A DNA stretch of 64,000 bases from Adenophora triphylla var. japonica (GCA_022495995.1 JAFEMH010001490.1:372001-436000), one strand, 5' to 3'. Counted from the stretch's first letter, positions 45,703 to 57,170 are shown. The notes: generated by a model from the letters alone, not told the origin. Numbers and translations: made by a program.

Positions 45703-47049
45703 TCACAATTCGAATTCATCTTCAAGTTTCAATGCCTCAGCAGCAGCTTCCTCCTCTTCATCATCAATGGCAAAGTATGGGTTGTGTGCCTCTGGCTTAA
45801 ATTTGAGACCAGTAAACACGTAGAAAGCAAGAGTTGCGAGCTCTGCAGCTACCACACTAGTCCAAAGATATCTATATGAAGTAATAGTCTCCAGAGCATA
45901 AACCACAACCCTGGTAAAGTAAATATAGCAAATAACCACAACATAGTACTGTCTAAACAAAGTCAACTTCATCAAATTCACAGCAGCTTTCCCATCAGTC
46001 CTGGCTGCTTCACGCAAATTCTTGATCGACCACACGATCGGGAATAAAACGGCGCAACAGCAAACAACATCAACCAGCAAGAAGATTTGCTTCCAAGTGA
46101 TCCAATCCTGACCATAAGGACCGGTCTCATCGATCACAACCTGAGCAATGTTAGCAACGACCTGGAGCGGGATCACAATCATCAAAACTTTCTTCTCTTT
46201 GTCTTGCAAATACGGTTTCAAAAACGACCAACCAGTGCCGATCAATACAATCAGTGTAAACAGAGTGATTCCTTTCAGAAAACTGAATATATAAAACAAA
46301 ATGTCCCAGCCATGGGCGCTACCGGTCCGCTTAATGTAGGATTTATCCTCAGCCTCACACAAAAGATTCAAAGCCTTAAGAAGTACGACAGCAAGCATGA
46401 AGAAATGAATTCCGAAAACAGTTAAGCGCTTTTTGTAAAGAAAGTAAATCCAGGCGGTGGCTAAACTGCAGTAAATGATAGAGAATAAAAAGTAAACCCT
46501 AGGGAGAATAGTTTTGCCAGCGGACAAGTAATCGCGGCGGCCGGACTTTCCATCGAGATTGTACATAGCGGATCGGACATCCATTGAGATCTTGAGCTGA
46601 GGAAGACAGTTAGCGAAGACCAAGGTGAACTGATCGGAATCGGTGACGAGGTAGAGGTGGTTGAAACTGGAATTTCCATTGAGAGAATCGAAGGTGTAGA
46701 CGAGCTTGATGAGGTTGGATTGAAGAGCACAAGTGATTTCGGCTTCCTCGATTTGTTGAAGAACGTGGAGCCATGAATCCCTGGTGCAGAGGAAGAAGCC
46801 GATGTTGGTGAGGTCGAGGTTAGGGTTAGAAAGGGAAATTTTGGAGACGTTGAGCTCGAGATGTCCAGTGTGAGTGAAGCCGAACTCGTCGAAGGGGATG
46901 ATTGGGCGGTCGTTGGATCGGATGTCGGAGAAGCGGATCTCGGAGAAGGTGAGAGTGGCGATGGATAGGAGAAGGAAGAGGAGGAGGAGAAGGGAAGAGG
47001 AAGAGGAGGTCGGCATGGCTATGGGAGATCTGAGAAGGTCTCCGATCAA
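45703..47049 (-). CDS. CAND7: GPR107/CAND7-type seven-transmembrane protein
   Basis: A single ORF encodes 448 aa. Met12 (MPTSSSSS) is an equally good start and would place the signal peptide (LLLLLFLLLSIATLTFS) at the N-terminus. A luminal domain follows (EIRFSDIRSNDRPIIPFDEF, FGFTHTGHLEL), then about seven hydrophobic segments from residue 185 (for example VYFLFSIIYCSLATAWIYF, ILFYIFSFLKGITLFTLIVL) with conserved ETGPYGQDWITWKQIF. The tail is acidic (DDEEEEAAAEALKLEDEFEL). This is the Lung seven-transmembrane family; plant members are annotated as CAND6/CAND7 or GPR107-like, in Golgi or plasma membrane. A G-protein link is proposed for the Arabidopsis members and not shown by the sequence. 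CAND6 and CAND7 are close paralogues. Confidence 0.88.
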   Translation of the reverse strand: MIGDLLRSPIAMPTSSSSSLLLLLFLLLSIATLTFSEIRFSDIRSNDRPIIPFDEFGFTHTGHLELNVSKISLSNPNLDLTNIGFFLCTRDSWLHVLQQIEEAEITCALQSNLIKLVYTFDSLNGNSSFNHLYLVTDSDQFTLVFANCLPQLKISMDVRSAMYNLDGKSGRRDYLSAGKTILPRVYFLFSIIYCSLATAWIYFLYKKRLTVFGIHFFMLAVVLLKALNLLCEAEDKSYIKRTGSAHGWDILFYIFSFLKGITLFTLIVLIGTGWSFLKPYLQDKEKKVLMIVIPLQVVANIAQVVIDETGPYGQDWITWKQIFLLVDVVCCCAVLFPIVWSIKNLREAARTDGKAAVNLMKLTLFRQYYVVVICYIYFTRVVVYALETITSYRYLWTSVVAAELATLAFYVFTGLKFKPEAHNPYFAIDDEEEEAAAEALKLEDEFEL

Positions 47050-47089
47050 TTAACAAAGAGATCAACTACTGTTGCAGTTGGTGGTAGGG

Positions 47090-47122
47090 GTTAGATTAGA
47101 TTAGATTAGATTAGATTAGATA
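47090..47122. repeat. (TTAGA)n microsatellite
   Basis: About six tandem TTAGA units lie just upstream of the CAND7-like gene, probably in its leader or promoter. Confidence 0.9.
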
Positions 47123-47296
47123 GACCGTTTTCTTGTTAAGTTAAGACGAAGCTTCCGGCCTGCAATAACTTATTTTTTATTTTTTACAAAATCAATTTCA
47201 ATAATATAATGGAGTTAAAAAAAATGAGTATTTAGTTTTAATAATTTGTGTCCCCTCCCTTCCCAAATAACTTACATTTGTAAAGGAAAAAGACTT

Positions 47297-47872
47297 ATAT
47301 GAGAATAAGAATATCCGTCTCATTTATGAGACGGGTCGGATCCATGACTCATGACTCGCCCAACAAAGACTTATATGAGAACAAGAATACCCACTTCATC
47401 CATGAGACGGGTCGAATTCATGACCCATGACCCGTCCAATTTTTTTTTTTTTTGCTCCAGGACTCATGGGTCCGACCCTGACACGTGGCAGCCTCTCATA
47501 GGCTCAAAAAAAAAGTTTTTTTTAAAAATTTTTAAATTTTGTTTTTTTTTTTTCGGTTTGTGAAAAGTAATAGTTACTATAACATAATGTAATGATTGTA
47601 TGCATATAAAATAATAGTTTGTATACATTAAAGTAATACATATATACAGAAAAGTAATAGTGTTTTTTCCTATGTTTTCTTCGTTTGGCAAAAGTAATAC
47701 TTATTATAACTAAAAGTAATACCTATGAGAGGCTACCACGTGTCAGGGTCGGACCCATGGGTCCTGGAGAAAAAAAAAATTGGCCTATAAAAGGCTGTCA
47801 CGTGGCGGGTAATGCCCCATGGGTCATGGGTCGACCCGTCTCATGCATGAGACGGATCTCCTTGTTCTCACG
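47297..47872. mobile_element. foldback-like inverted-repeat element
   Basis: The left arm (ATCCGTCTCATTTATGAGAC then GGGTCGG) is mirrored by the right arm (GACCCGTCTCATGCATGAGA then CGGATCTC). Inner arms GGTCCGACCCTGACACGTGG and CCACGTGTCAGGGTCGGACC are almost perfect complements. A partial second copy of the left arm lies at 47367-47440. The centre is AT-rich. There is no transposase, and the ends are approximate. Confidence 0.65.
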
Positions 47873-47882
47873 GGAGACCACC

Positions 47883-50237
47883 AGTAACGACCCTAACCTA
47901 GGCACTAATTTAACATCATATTGTGTGCTTTTAATATTATTGTTAATATTACGTGTTCATTTTTATATACTTGATTTCTTATATTAGGATAAAATGATAG
48001 GAAAATAAAATAATGTTCTAGGAAAAAATATAAAAATAGAAAATAAATAAAGTAATAGGGTGAAGTGGTAATAAAATGGATAAATAAAATGTTATGAGTT
48101 GGGAGGGTATTTTAATTTGGTTGAAAGAGTTTTTATGGAAGCATAGGGTGAGGGGGGGACCAATTCCCCTAATTCCCTCTCCTTTCCCCTCCCAAGTCAA
48201 GGCTACCCATACCTTCCATACTTTTCCCTTACACTTTCCATACTCCCTCTATTCACCTCCATCATCCTCCTCATTTCTCTCTAACCATTTTCCATGGAAA
48301 CCCCATTGTAAAACCCACCTCTTCTCAAGCTCCTATCAAGTTCATTCCTTTTCCATTTTTAAATCCAAGTGTACTTTTGTGATTGGTGCATCTAAGGGAG
48401 TTGATCAAGCCAAGAAAATCCTCATTCCATCTTGTAATTGCTAAGGTGAGTTATTATGACCCTTCCCTTCTTTAAATGTTCATGAAGATTAAATGTTGTT
48501 ATTGTTGTTCTAATGACTATTTGATGCTTGGGGAAAACCTTCTTGGATTGAGGAATTTGTTAGTTTATAGAAAATGTTGTGGTTCATGGAAGTGGTAATG
48601 ATCTAGGTTTAGGGCATGGTACTTGGGAGATTAAATGAGTTAGAAGGAAGTAACAAAGTTAGAAATTTCCTTTAGGTTCATAAATTAGAAGGCACTTGGG
48701 AAATTGTTGTTGTTGCTGCTGCTGCTACCTGTTCTGGGCCGAGGCACGAGTCGTGCCCCTTGGCACGAGTCGTGCCCTTGGCCAAATCATGACCACGAGT
48801 CGTGCCTATGAGGCCAAGTCGTTCTGAGTAACTTAAGGGAATGAGCACGAGTCGTGCCCTGAGGCACGAGTCGTGCCATGTGGAGGTCACGAGTCGTGAC
48901 CTGGTTAAAGGGAAGTCGTGCCTTGTTTGGGGACGCCAGAATCAGAGAAGGGTCAAATGGGCACGAGTCGTGCCCTGGGGCACGAGTCGTGCCCTGGCCT
49001 GGTTTCTCACATCAACTTTAGAGCTGTTCAAACCCAATTAAACTTGAACCAAAATGAAATCTCTTTAACCTAGATTAAAGTAGAATACTTTGACTACACA
49101 ATGACATTTTAAGTGATCAAAATGGAATTGGAGAAGTACTTTAAATGTTGCTTGGAAAACGCTAGTTAACCTAGTTTGGTAACTTGACAAATATGATCCC
49201 AACTTGGTAGATTTAACTTGGACCTTTAAAGAGGCTATGTATTATTGTATAATGACCTTGTAGGATGGATTGATGATACTTCCTTACCTTACTTGAGTTC
49301 ATTTACATTGTTTATATTATGCATAGTGTGTTGAATAAATGTTGCACTATGATATTGGTTGGACATGAGTATATTTTACCATGTTGCTATATTGTTATCC
49401 CTTTTTGTGGATTATGTTTCAAGTAACTATTATGTGCTTGATAATGTGTTAATCACCGATGTTGGGGTATAACATAATACGATCAATTATGGAAGTGTGA
49501 CCTAATGTGATCGGATTATGTTATATTCATGACCGTCCCCTCCCCGCGCCACGTGCTCCGGGGTTATAGCATCTGTAGTGAGCCAAAATCCTTACAGAGT
49601 TGCTACTATCTTATATGGTTCCCTGAGAAACGGGTCTTATAAGATGTGAGTATTGCTTAAGCAGCTCACCTAAGATTGGAATATTATATCCAATGTTGTA
49701 CGACTATTGTTCAGACGGAAAAAGGTAAACCGAGGTAATGAAAGGTGTTTACAGCTTTTCCAATGTGTGATATGCAACTTGTTATGTGTTGCATCTTATT
49801 TGGCATATTGCTGCATTCATAATAGCTTGTTGAAATTTATTCTCACCCCTCTCCCTTTAATGTTTTTAGATCCCGAGACAGGCGGACCGGCCAAGTAAGG
49901 ACGGAAAGGAGTTTGGAAGTAATATTTTGGGTATTGTCGGGGTACGTATAGGTTGGCGTAGAAAGTATATTTTGGTATAGTTCCTTCATGGAGTTTGTAA
50001 TTATAAACTTTCGTTTCTACGTTATAACCACAATCTTTTGTAATTAAACAGTTGAATGTTTTCAAAGTTGGTCAACTCCTCCTCCAATGTGGAGAGGAGT
50101 GGAGTTATTTTGAAATGGATATGTTAAGTATGTTTATGTTTGAAGTTTAAATCAAAGTTTTAAAAGTTTAGGAATATTTGAGTTAGTTTGAGGCGCTCCA
50201 AATGGACACGTGTAGGTTCCTGGGTCGGGTCCTCACA
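47883..50237 (+). repeat. 5' LTR of the chromovirus
   Basis: It should begin TGTAACGACCC but its first base is A here (AGTAACGACCC); it ends GGGTCCTCACA. It contains eight CACGAGTCGTG palindromes (48743-48993). Relative to the 3' LTR it lacks about 20 bp near 48697 and has one extra palindrome. Confidence 0.92.
48743..48993. repeat. cluster of eight GGCACGA-G-TCGTGCC palindromes (5' LTR)
   Basis: Each copy is a near-perfect inverted repeat with a single central G, at irregular spacing. Copy 6 is GGTCACGAGTCGTGACC, where both arms carry the same change relative to the GGGCACGAGTCGTGCCC type (covariation). Additional half sites (AAGTCGTGCC, AAGTCGTTC) lie between. Confidence 0.9.
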
Positions 50238-50238
50238 C

Positions 50239-50249
50239 TGGTATCGAGC
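50239..50249 (+). other. primer binding site of the chromovirus
   Basis: TGGTATCGAGC starts one base after the LTR. It resembles the initiator tRNA-Met-complementary TGGTATCAGAGC with one base missing. Confidence 0.7.
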
Positions 50250-50333
50250 TCTGCTAGAGTTCTCGGGTAGAGTCTAGCTGAGTGAGAGTGTGTGATAACT
50301 GACGTCGAGTGTTTAATGCAGGAGTTTGTACTA

Positions 50334-52050
50334 ATGGCGGGTAATGATGGAGATTAGGATCGGGCTTTGGGTAATGTTGGTAATCCGAATGCCGAAATGA
50401 TGGATATGTTCCGAGTGTTTCTTCAGAATATGGCAAATCGTAATCAAGGTAGGGACAACAACAACCCGAAGGAAGGCAAGTGGCACCATGGTCTAGAAAA
50501 GTTTGTGAAGATGTCTCCTCCTAGCTTCAACGGAGATCCGGATCCGGTGAAGACGGAGAGATGGCTTGAAGCGATGAATAAGATTTTCTTGGCAATGGAG
50601 AGTTCAGATGCAGAAAAGGTGAGATGTGCCGTTTTCAAGTTGGAAGGACCCGCGGAGCACTGGTGGCAGGTAGTGAAGGATGGTTAGGATTGGGATTTGA
50701 CACCGCAGACTTGGGAGAATTTCACATGTAAATTTCGGGATCATTTCGTTCCAATGGTGACTAGAGATAAGAAGGAGGTTGAAGTTTCAAATTGGAGCAA
50801 GTGGACAATGTCTATAGCACAAGATTCACCAAGTTTACGGAGTTAGCCCGATATTGTCCCCATTTGGTACCGGATGAAGAGAGGCGTATCTACGAGGTTC
50901 GTGAAAGGCTTAAGGGTAGAGTTCCGAAGCGCCTATTGACTCGTGACTTCGCCAACTTCCAAGCGGCCGCAACATGGCGTATCGGATCGAGAATGATATA
51001 GAGGAGCATCGTGGAAAATGGAAGGCGGAAACGAAATAGATTCCAAGGTCAAGGTTCGGGCGTAATGAGGACAACCGAGGACAGTAGCTCCGGGAGCAGG
51101 TAGAGGAGGATTTGTGGCGGCTCCTACAAACCGTTCGCCTCCAGGTCAGTTTGGGGCATTGTGTGGATATTGCAAGAAGCCAGGGCATTCGGAGGACAAG
51201 TGTTGGAGCAAGCAAGGCCGATGTTTAGAGTGTGGGGCGACAGGCCATTTCCGGAGGAATTGTCCCAAGTGGCAGAATAAGCAAGCTTCGGGTAGTGGTC
51301 AAGGGGGACAAGGTAGTGGTGTGAAGAGAGGTGTCGACGGGAAACCCAAAGATAGAGTGCAAGGTAGAGTGTTTGCCTTGGGTCGAGGAGAGGTCGATCC
51401 TAATGCCGTCATTAGAGGTATAGTCCCTGTCTCAGGAGTTAAGGCCCGCATTCTTATAGATCCCGGGTCTTCCCATTCATTTGTGGCATCTCATTTTGCA
51501 TTTTCATTGCATAAACTGCCTGAATCTATGCCTTATGTGTTGGAGGTCTCTACTCCTATGGGAGAGTGCCTTACATCTTCTTTGATATATCGTGGTTGTG
51601 ATGTGACTATTTGTGAGCATGTATTGCCGGTGGATTTGGTCGAGTTACCAATCCGTGACTTTGATGTGATCCTTGGGATGGATTGGTTGAGTCAGTGTCA
51701 TGCTTTGATAGACTGTCGTAGAAAGCGAGTCTCATTTGCCATGCCTGATATGCCTACTTTTATATTTGATGCGGACAAATCTATGTTCGGTTTACATGTT
51801 ATTTCTGCTTTAAAGGCTAGAAAGATGCTATCTAAGGGGTGTGCGGGGTACTTGGCTTATGTGGTAGATTCCAATAAGAAGTCCCCCGAGTTAGCTCATG
51901 TCCCGGTTGTTAGTGAATTTAGTGACGTGTTTTCTAGTGAGTACTCTATGCCTCCGGATCGTGAGGTAGAGTTTTGTATTGACTTAGTGCCCGGTACCGC
52001 CCCTATCTCTAAAGCACCCTATAGAATGGCTCCTACGAGAGTTAAAAGAG
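50334..52050 (+). pseudogene. gag and protease of the chromovirus, disrupted
   Basis: The frame starts MAGNDGD at 50334 and hits TAG at codon 8. It resumes (GNVGNPNAEMMDMFRVFLQN, then MSPPSFNGDPDPVKTERWLE) to a second TAG at 50685-50687, where a Trp codon is expected. Frame changes at about 50785 and 50965 break the gag core. From 51114 the frame is open again with two zinc knuckles (CGYCKKPGHSEDKC and CLECGATGHFRRNC) and a protease motif IDPGSSHSFVA, where family members usually have D-T/S-G. A single-base insertion near 52042 throws RT out of frame. Confidence 0.85.
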
Positions 52051-54771
52051 TTGAAGGTCCAGTTGCAAGAATTGCTAGACCGGGGTTTTATACGCCCAAG
52101 TGTGTCTCCGTGGGGAGCACCGGTTCTATTTGTTAGAAAGAAGGATGGTACCTTACGATTATGTATAGATTATCATTTGTTGAACCAAGCCACCATAAAG
52201 AATAAGTATCCTCTTCCGCATATAGACGATTTATTTGACCAGCTCCAAGGTTCCGTTATCTACTCAAAACTTGATTTGAGAAGCGGATACCATCAGTTGA
52301 AGATTAGGCCGGATGATATTGCCAAAACAGCTTTCCGAACTAGATATGGTCATTATGAGTTTGATGTGATGCCTTTTGGGTTGACTAATGCTCCAGCCGT
52401 GTTTATGGATATGATGAACCGTGTTTTCAAGCCCTATCTTGATAGTTTTGTGGTGGTATTCATAGACGACATCCTTGTATATTCTAAGTCCCGGGAGGAG
52501 CATGAAAATCATTTGAGGATTGTCTTGTCAGTTCTTCGTGAGAAGCAGTTGTACGCCAAGTTCAGCAAGTGTGAGTTTTGGCTTGAGCAGGTTTCTTTCT
52601 TGGGGCATGTAGTGTCGAGTTCGGGAATTTCCGTGGACCCTTCGAAAATTGAAGTCGTGGTTAATTGGAAGCAACCTTCGACTGTGACGGAGGTCCGTAG
52701 TTTTCTTGGTTTGGCGGGGTATTACCGAAGGTTTATTGAGGGGTTTTCTCGGATTGCTACTCCATTGACTAGGTTGACTCGGAAAGATGTATCATTTGTA
52801 TGGGATTCTAAGTGTGAAGCAAGTTTTAATGAATTGAAGAAGAGGTTGACGACGGCTCCTGTTCTTACCCTTCCGGATGGTTGCGAGAATTTTGTGATCT
52901 ATAGTGATGCCTCTAAGGCGGGTTTGGGGTGTGTCCTAATGCAAAATGGGAAAGTTATTGCGTATGCCTCTAGAAAGTTATCACCGGCGGAACAGAATTA
53001 CCCTACTCATGATATGGAATTGGCGGCGATCGTGTTTGCGTTGCATAAGTGGAAGCATTACCTTTATGGGGCGAAATTTGAGATATTCACGGACCATAAG
53101 AGTTTGAAATACTTATTTACCCAGAAGGAGTTGAACAACCGGCAAAGAAGATGGTTAGAGTTTTTGAAGGATTTTGATTGTGTAATATCTTATCACCCGG
53201 GAAAGGCCAATGTGGTGGCGGATGCGATTAGCCGAAAGGCTTATGTGACAGCTTTGAGTACCCAAGAGTTGAGGAGTGAAGTATTACTTGCGAATGTGCG
53301 AGTCGTTCCTATATTGTATGAAGATTTGAAGGAAGCTCAACAAGGTGATCCGGAGTTGAAGAAAATTTTAGATCAAGTGCAAGATGGGAAAGCCGGGGAG
53401 TTTGTGTTGAAAAGAGATGGGATTTTAACCTTTCAAGGGAGAATTTGCGTTCCTTCTTCACCGGAAATCAAGAGGCGTGTCTTAGAGGATGGCCATAAGT
53501 CCAAGTTTGAGATTCATTCGGGTAGTACCAAAATGTATCAAGACTTGAAGCGTGGGTATTGGTGGAATGGAATGAAAAGAGAAATTGCGGATTACGTTTC
53601 TAAGTGTTTAACTTGTCAAAAAATCAAAGCAGAACATCAGAGACCGGCGGGACTACTTCAACCATTGGATATTCCGGAGTGGAAATGGGAAGGGATCTCG
53701 ATGGATTTTGTTTCGGGTTTGCCTCTTACCGCGAAGAAGATGGATGCTATTTGGGTTATTGTGGATCGGTTGACGAAGTCGGCTCATTTTCTTCCGGTAT
53801 CAACCAAGTTTTCGTTAGAGAAGTTAGCCCAGTTATATATGAAGGAGACTGTGAGACTTCACGGGGTTCCGATTAGTATTGTTTCCGACAGAGATCCGAT
53901 ATTTACTTCTAGATTTTGGAGAGCATTGCATGAAGCCTTGGGTTCTAAATTGTGTTTCAGTACGGCGTTTCATCCTCAAACCGACGGTCAGTCCGAGAGA
54001 ACTATTCAGATACTTGAGGATATGTTACGGGCTTGTGTGATGGATTTCCAATTGTCATGGGAGGATCATCTACCTTTAGTGGAGTTTGCCTACAACACTA
54101 GTTATCAGTCTAGTATCGAGATGGCTCCGTATGAGGCGTTGTATGGTAGGAAGTGTAGATCTCCGATGTGTTGGGACGAAGTTGGTGAAGCAAGACTTTG
54201 GGGCCCGGATTTGGTTAGAGATTCAACGGAGAAGATCAAGGTGATTCGGGATAGATTGAAGACGGCTCAGAGTAGACAGAAAAGCTACGCCGACAATAGA
54301 AGACGGGATTTATCTTTTCAGGTTGGTGACTTTGTGTTCTTGAAGGTCTCTCCGAGGACGGGAATTAAAAGGTTTGGTAATAAGGGTAAATTGGCTTCGA
54401 GGTTCGTTGGTCCGTTTGAAATTCTAGAAAAGATTGGGGATTTGGCTTATCGGTTGGCGTTACCTCCCTCTTTTTCTTTACTCCATGATGTATTTCATGT
54501 TTCTATGTTGAGGAAGTATTGTCATGATCCTTCCCACATCTTGAGTTCTCCCCCCGATGATGTTCAAGCGGATATGCCTTATGTTGAGGAACCGTTGCGA
54601 GTCTTAGAGTTCCAAGTTAAGGAGTTGAGGACTAAGAGTATTCCGATAGTGAAGGTCCTTTGGAAGAATCACACCGTCGAGGAAGCAACGTGGGAGCTAG
54701 AGTCGGAGATGAGAGCAAAATACCCTTGGTTGTTTGAGCATCCAAGTAAGTCTTTTAAAAATTCGGGATGA
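52051..54771 (+). CDS. chromovirus RT, RNase H, integrase and chromodomain-like tail
   Basis: The frame is open for 906 codons. Reverse transcriptase holds [20 protein letters not shown] and catalytic FIDDILVYS. RNase H holds [45 protein letters not shown] and [11 protein letters not shown]. The integrase zinc region includes [11 protein letters not shown], and the core has [20 protein letters not shown] and [13 protein letters not shown] (the D,D,E triad is present). The C-terminal part has [19 protein letters not shown] and ends with a chromodomain-like ILSSPP...[16 protein letters not shown], which in this lineage guides integration to heterochromatin. The listed start is only the first Met of the open frame; the native protein would have been fused to gag-protease. 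Confidence 0.9.
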   Translation: MKVQLQELLDRGFIRPSVSPWGAPVLFVRKKDGTLRLCIDYHLLNQATIKNKYPLPHIDDLFDQLQGSVIYSKLDLRSGYHQLKIRPDDIAKTAFRTRYGHYEFDVMPFGLTNAPAVFMDMMNRVFKPYLDSFVVVFIDDILVYSKSREEHENHLRIVLSVLREKQLYAKFSKCEFWLEQVSFLGHVVSSSGISVDPSKIEVVVNWKQPSTVTEVRSFLGLAGYYRRFIEGFSRIATPLTRLTRKDVSFVWDSKCEASFNELKKRLTTAPVLTLPDGCENFVIYSDASKAGLGCVLMQNGKVIAYASRKLSPAEQNYPTHDMELAAIVFALHKWKHYLYGAKFEIFTDHKSLKYLFTQKELNNRQRRWLEFLKDFDCVISYHPGKANVVADAISRKAYVTALSTQELRSEVLLANVRVVPILYEDLKEAQQGDPELKKILDQVQDGKAGEFVLKRDGILTFQGRICVPSSPEIKRRVLEDGHKSKFEIHSGSTKMYQDLKRGYWWNGMKREIADYVSKCLTCQKIKAEHQRPAGLLQPLDIPEWKWEGISMDFVSGLPLTAKKMDAIWVIVDRLTKSAHFLPVSTKFSLEKLAQLYMKETVRLHGVPISIVSDRDPIFTSRFWRALHEALGSKLCFSTAFHPQTDGQSERTIQILEDMLRACVMDFQLSWEDHLPLVEFAYNTSYQSSIEMAPYEALYGRKCRSPMCWDEVGEARLWGPDLVRDSTEKIKVIRDRLKTAQSRQKSYADNRRRDLSFQVGDFVFLKVSPRTGIKRFGNKGKLASRFVGPFEILEKIGDLAYRLALPPSFSLLHDVFHVSMLRKYCHDPSHILSSPPDDVQADMPYVEEPLRVLEFQVKELRTKSIPIVKVLWKNHTVEEATWELESEMRAKYPWLFEHPSKSFKNSG

Positions 54772-54779
54772 ATTTTCTT

Positions 54780-54793
54780 TAAGGGGGAGTGAG
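54780..54793 (+). other. polypurine tract
   Basis: AAGGGGGAGTGAG lies directly before the 3' LTR, the expected primer for plus-strand DNA synthesis. Confidence 0.85.
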
Positions 54794-57151
54794 TGTAACG
54801 ACCCTAACCCTAGGCACTAATTTAGCATCATATTGTGTGCTTTTAATATTATTGTTAATATTATGTATTCATTTTTATATACTTGATTTCTTATATTAGG
54901 ATAAAATGATAGAAAAATAAAATAATGTTCTAGGGGAAAATATAAAAATAGAAAATAAATAAAGTAATAGGGTGGAGTGGTAATAAAATGGACAAATAAA
55001 ATGTTATGAGTTGGGAGGGTATTTTAATTTGGTTGAAAGAGTTTTTATAGAAGCATAGGGTGAGGGGGGGACCAATTCCCCTAATTCCCTCTCCTTTCCC
55101 CTCTCAAGTCAAGGCTACCCATACCTTCCATACTTTTCCCTTACACTTTCCATACTCCCTCTATTCACCTCCATCATCCTCCTCATTTCTCTCTTACCAT
55201 TTTCCATGGAAACCCCATTGTAAAACCCACCTCTTCTCAAGCTCCTACCAAGTTCATTCCTTTTCCATTTTTAAATCCAAGTGTACTTTTGTGATTGGTG
55301 CATCTAAGGGAGTTAATCAAGCCAAGAAAATCCTCATTCCATCTTGTAATTGCTAAGGTGAGTTATTATGACCCTTCCCTTCTTTAAATGTTCATGAAGA
55401 TTAAATGTTGTTATTGTTGTTCTAATGACTATTTGATGCTTGAGGAAAACCTTCTTGGATTGAGGAATTTGTTAGTTTATAGAAAATGTTGTGGTTCATG
55501 GAAGTGGTAATGATCTAGGTTTAGGGCATGGTACTTGGGAGATTAAATGAGTTAGAAGGAAGTAACAAAGTTAGAAATTTCCTTTAGGTTCATAAATTAG
55601 AAGGCACTTGGTTGGAAAATTGGATTCTTGGGAAATTGTTGTTGTTGCTGCTGCTGCTACCTGTTCTGGGCCGAGGCACGAGTCATGCCCCTTGGCACGA
55701 GTCGTGCCCTTGGCCAAATCGTGACCACGAGTCGTGCCTATGAGGCCAAGTCGTTCTGATTAACTTAAGGGAATGAGCACGAGTCGTGCCCTGAGGCACG
55801 AGTCGTGCCATGTGGAGGTCACGAGTCGTGACCTGGTTAAAGGGAAGTCGTGCCTTGTTTCGGGACGCCAGAATCAGAGAAGGGTCAAATGGGCACGAGT
55901 CGTGCCCTGGCCTGGTTTCTCACATCAACTTTAGAGCTGTTCAAACCCAATTAAACTTGAACCAAAATGAAATCTCTTTAACCTAGATTAAAGTAGAATA
56001 CTTTGACTACACAATGACATCTTAAGTGATCAAAATGGAATTGGGGAAGTACTTTAAATGTTGCTTGGAAAACGCTAGTTAACCTAGTTTGGTAACTTGA
56101 CAAATATGATCCCAACTTGGTAGATTTAACTTGGACCTTTAAAGAGGCTACGTATTATTGTATAATGACCTTGTAGGATGGATTGATGATACTTCCTTGC
56201 CTTACTTGAGTTCATATACATTGTTTATATTATGCATAGTGTGTTGAATAAATGTTGCACTATGATATTGGTTGGACATGAGTATATTTTACCATGTTGC
56301 TATATTGTTATCCCTTTTTGTGGATTATGTTTCAAGTAACTATTATGTGCTTGATAATGTGTTAATCAGCTGATGTTGGGGGTATAACATAATACGATCA
56401 ATTATGGAAGTGTGACCTAATGTGATCGGATTATGTTATATACGTGACAGATCCCCTCACGGCCGCGGGTCGGGGTTATAGCATCTGTAGTGAGCCAAAA
56501 GCCTTACAGAGTTGCTACTATCTTATATGGTTCCCTGAGAAACGGGTCTTATAAGATGTGAGTATTGCTTAAGCAGCTCACCTAAGATTGGAATATTATA
56601 TCCAATGTTGTACGACTATTGTTCAGACGGGAAAAGGTAAACCGAGGTAATGAAAGGTGTTTACAGCTTTTCCAATGTGTGATATGCGACTTGTTATGTG
56701 TTGCATCTTATCTGGCATATTGCTGCATTCATAATAGCTTGCTGAGATTTATTCTCACCCCTCTCCCTTTAATGTTTTTAGATCCCGAGACAGGCGGACC
56801 GGCCAAGTAAGGACGGAAAGGAGTTGGAAGTAATCTTTTGGGTATTGTCGGGATACGTATAGGTTGGCGTAGAAAGTATATTTTGGTATAGTTCCTTCAT
56901 GGAGTTTGTAATTATAAACTTTCGTTTCTACGTTATAACCACAATCTTTTGTAATTAAACAGTTGAATGTTTTCAAAGTTGGTCAACTCCTCCTCCAATG
57001 TGGAGAGGAGTGGAGTTATTTTGAAATGGATATGTTAAGTATGTTTATGTTTGAAGTTTAAATCAAAGTTTTAAAAGTTTAGGAATATTTGAGTTAGTTT
57101 GAGGGCGCTCCAGCTCGGGACACGTGTAGGTTCCGGGTCGGGGTCCTCACA
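54794..57151 (+). repeat. 3' LTR of the chromovirus
   Basis: It runs from TGTAACGACCC to GGGTCCTCACA, 2358 bp. It holds seven palindromes (55675-55906) against eight in the 5' LTR. A GC-rich patch (56446-56475) differs strongly from its counterpart (49531-49563), although both flanks are near identical. Confidence 0.92.
55675..55906. repeat. cluster of seven GGCACGA-G-TCGTGCC palindromes (3' LTR)
   Basis: These are the same copies as in the 5' LTR except that the last pair is reduced to one, and copy 1 has a single arm change (GTCATGCC). It is evidence that copies are gained or lost quickly. Confidence 0.9.
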
Positions 57152-57170
57152 CCACCTCTTTGTAAAGTTA

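Larger units (their letters stand above)
47883..57151 (+). mobile_element. full-length Ty3/gypsy Tekay/Del-like chromovirus
   Basis: Two LTRs of about 2.36 kb (47883-50237 and 54794-57151) are flanked by a perfect 5-bp target duplication CCACC (47878-47882 and 57152-57156). The order is LTR, PBS (TGGTATCGAGC), gag with two zinc knuckles, protease, RT, RNase H, integrase, chromodomain-like tail, polypurine tract, LTR. The pol frame is intact over 906 codons. Gag has stops and frameshifts, and one frameshift separates protease from RT, so this copy is not autonomous. The LTRs are nearly identical apart from indels and one divergent patch, indicating a young insertion. Confidence 0.93.

Noticed and set aside
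48094..48444. 116-aa ORF in the 5' LTR, with a 98-aa version at 55060-55356 in the 3' LTR
   Set aside because: Present in both LTRs only because the LTRs are near identical. Composition is low complexity and there is no recognised domain.
48743..48993. CRISPR-like array of regularly repeated palindromes
   Set aside because: Spacing is irregular, the context is a plant LTR, and there are no cas genes. It is annotated as a palindrome cluster.
49707..49898. 63-aa ORF repeated at 56619-56810
   Set aside because: Same reason: duplicated LTR sequence, no domain.
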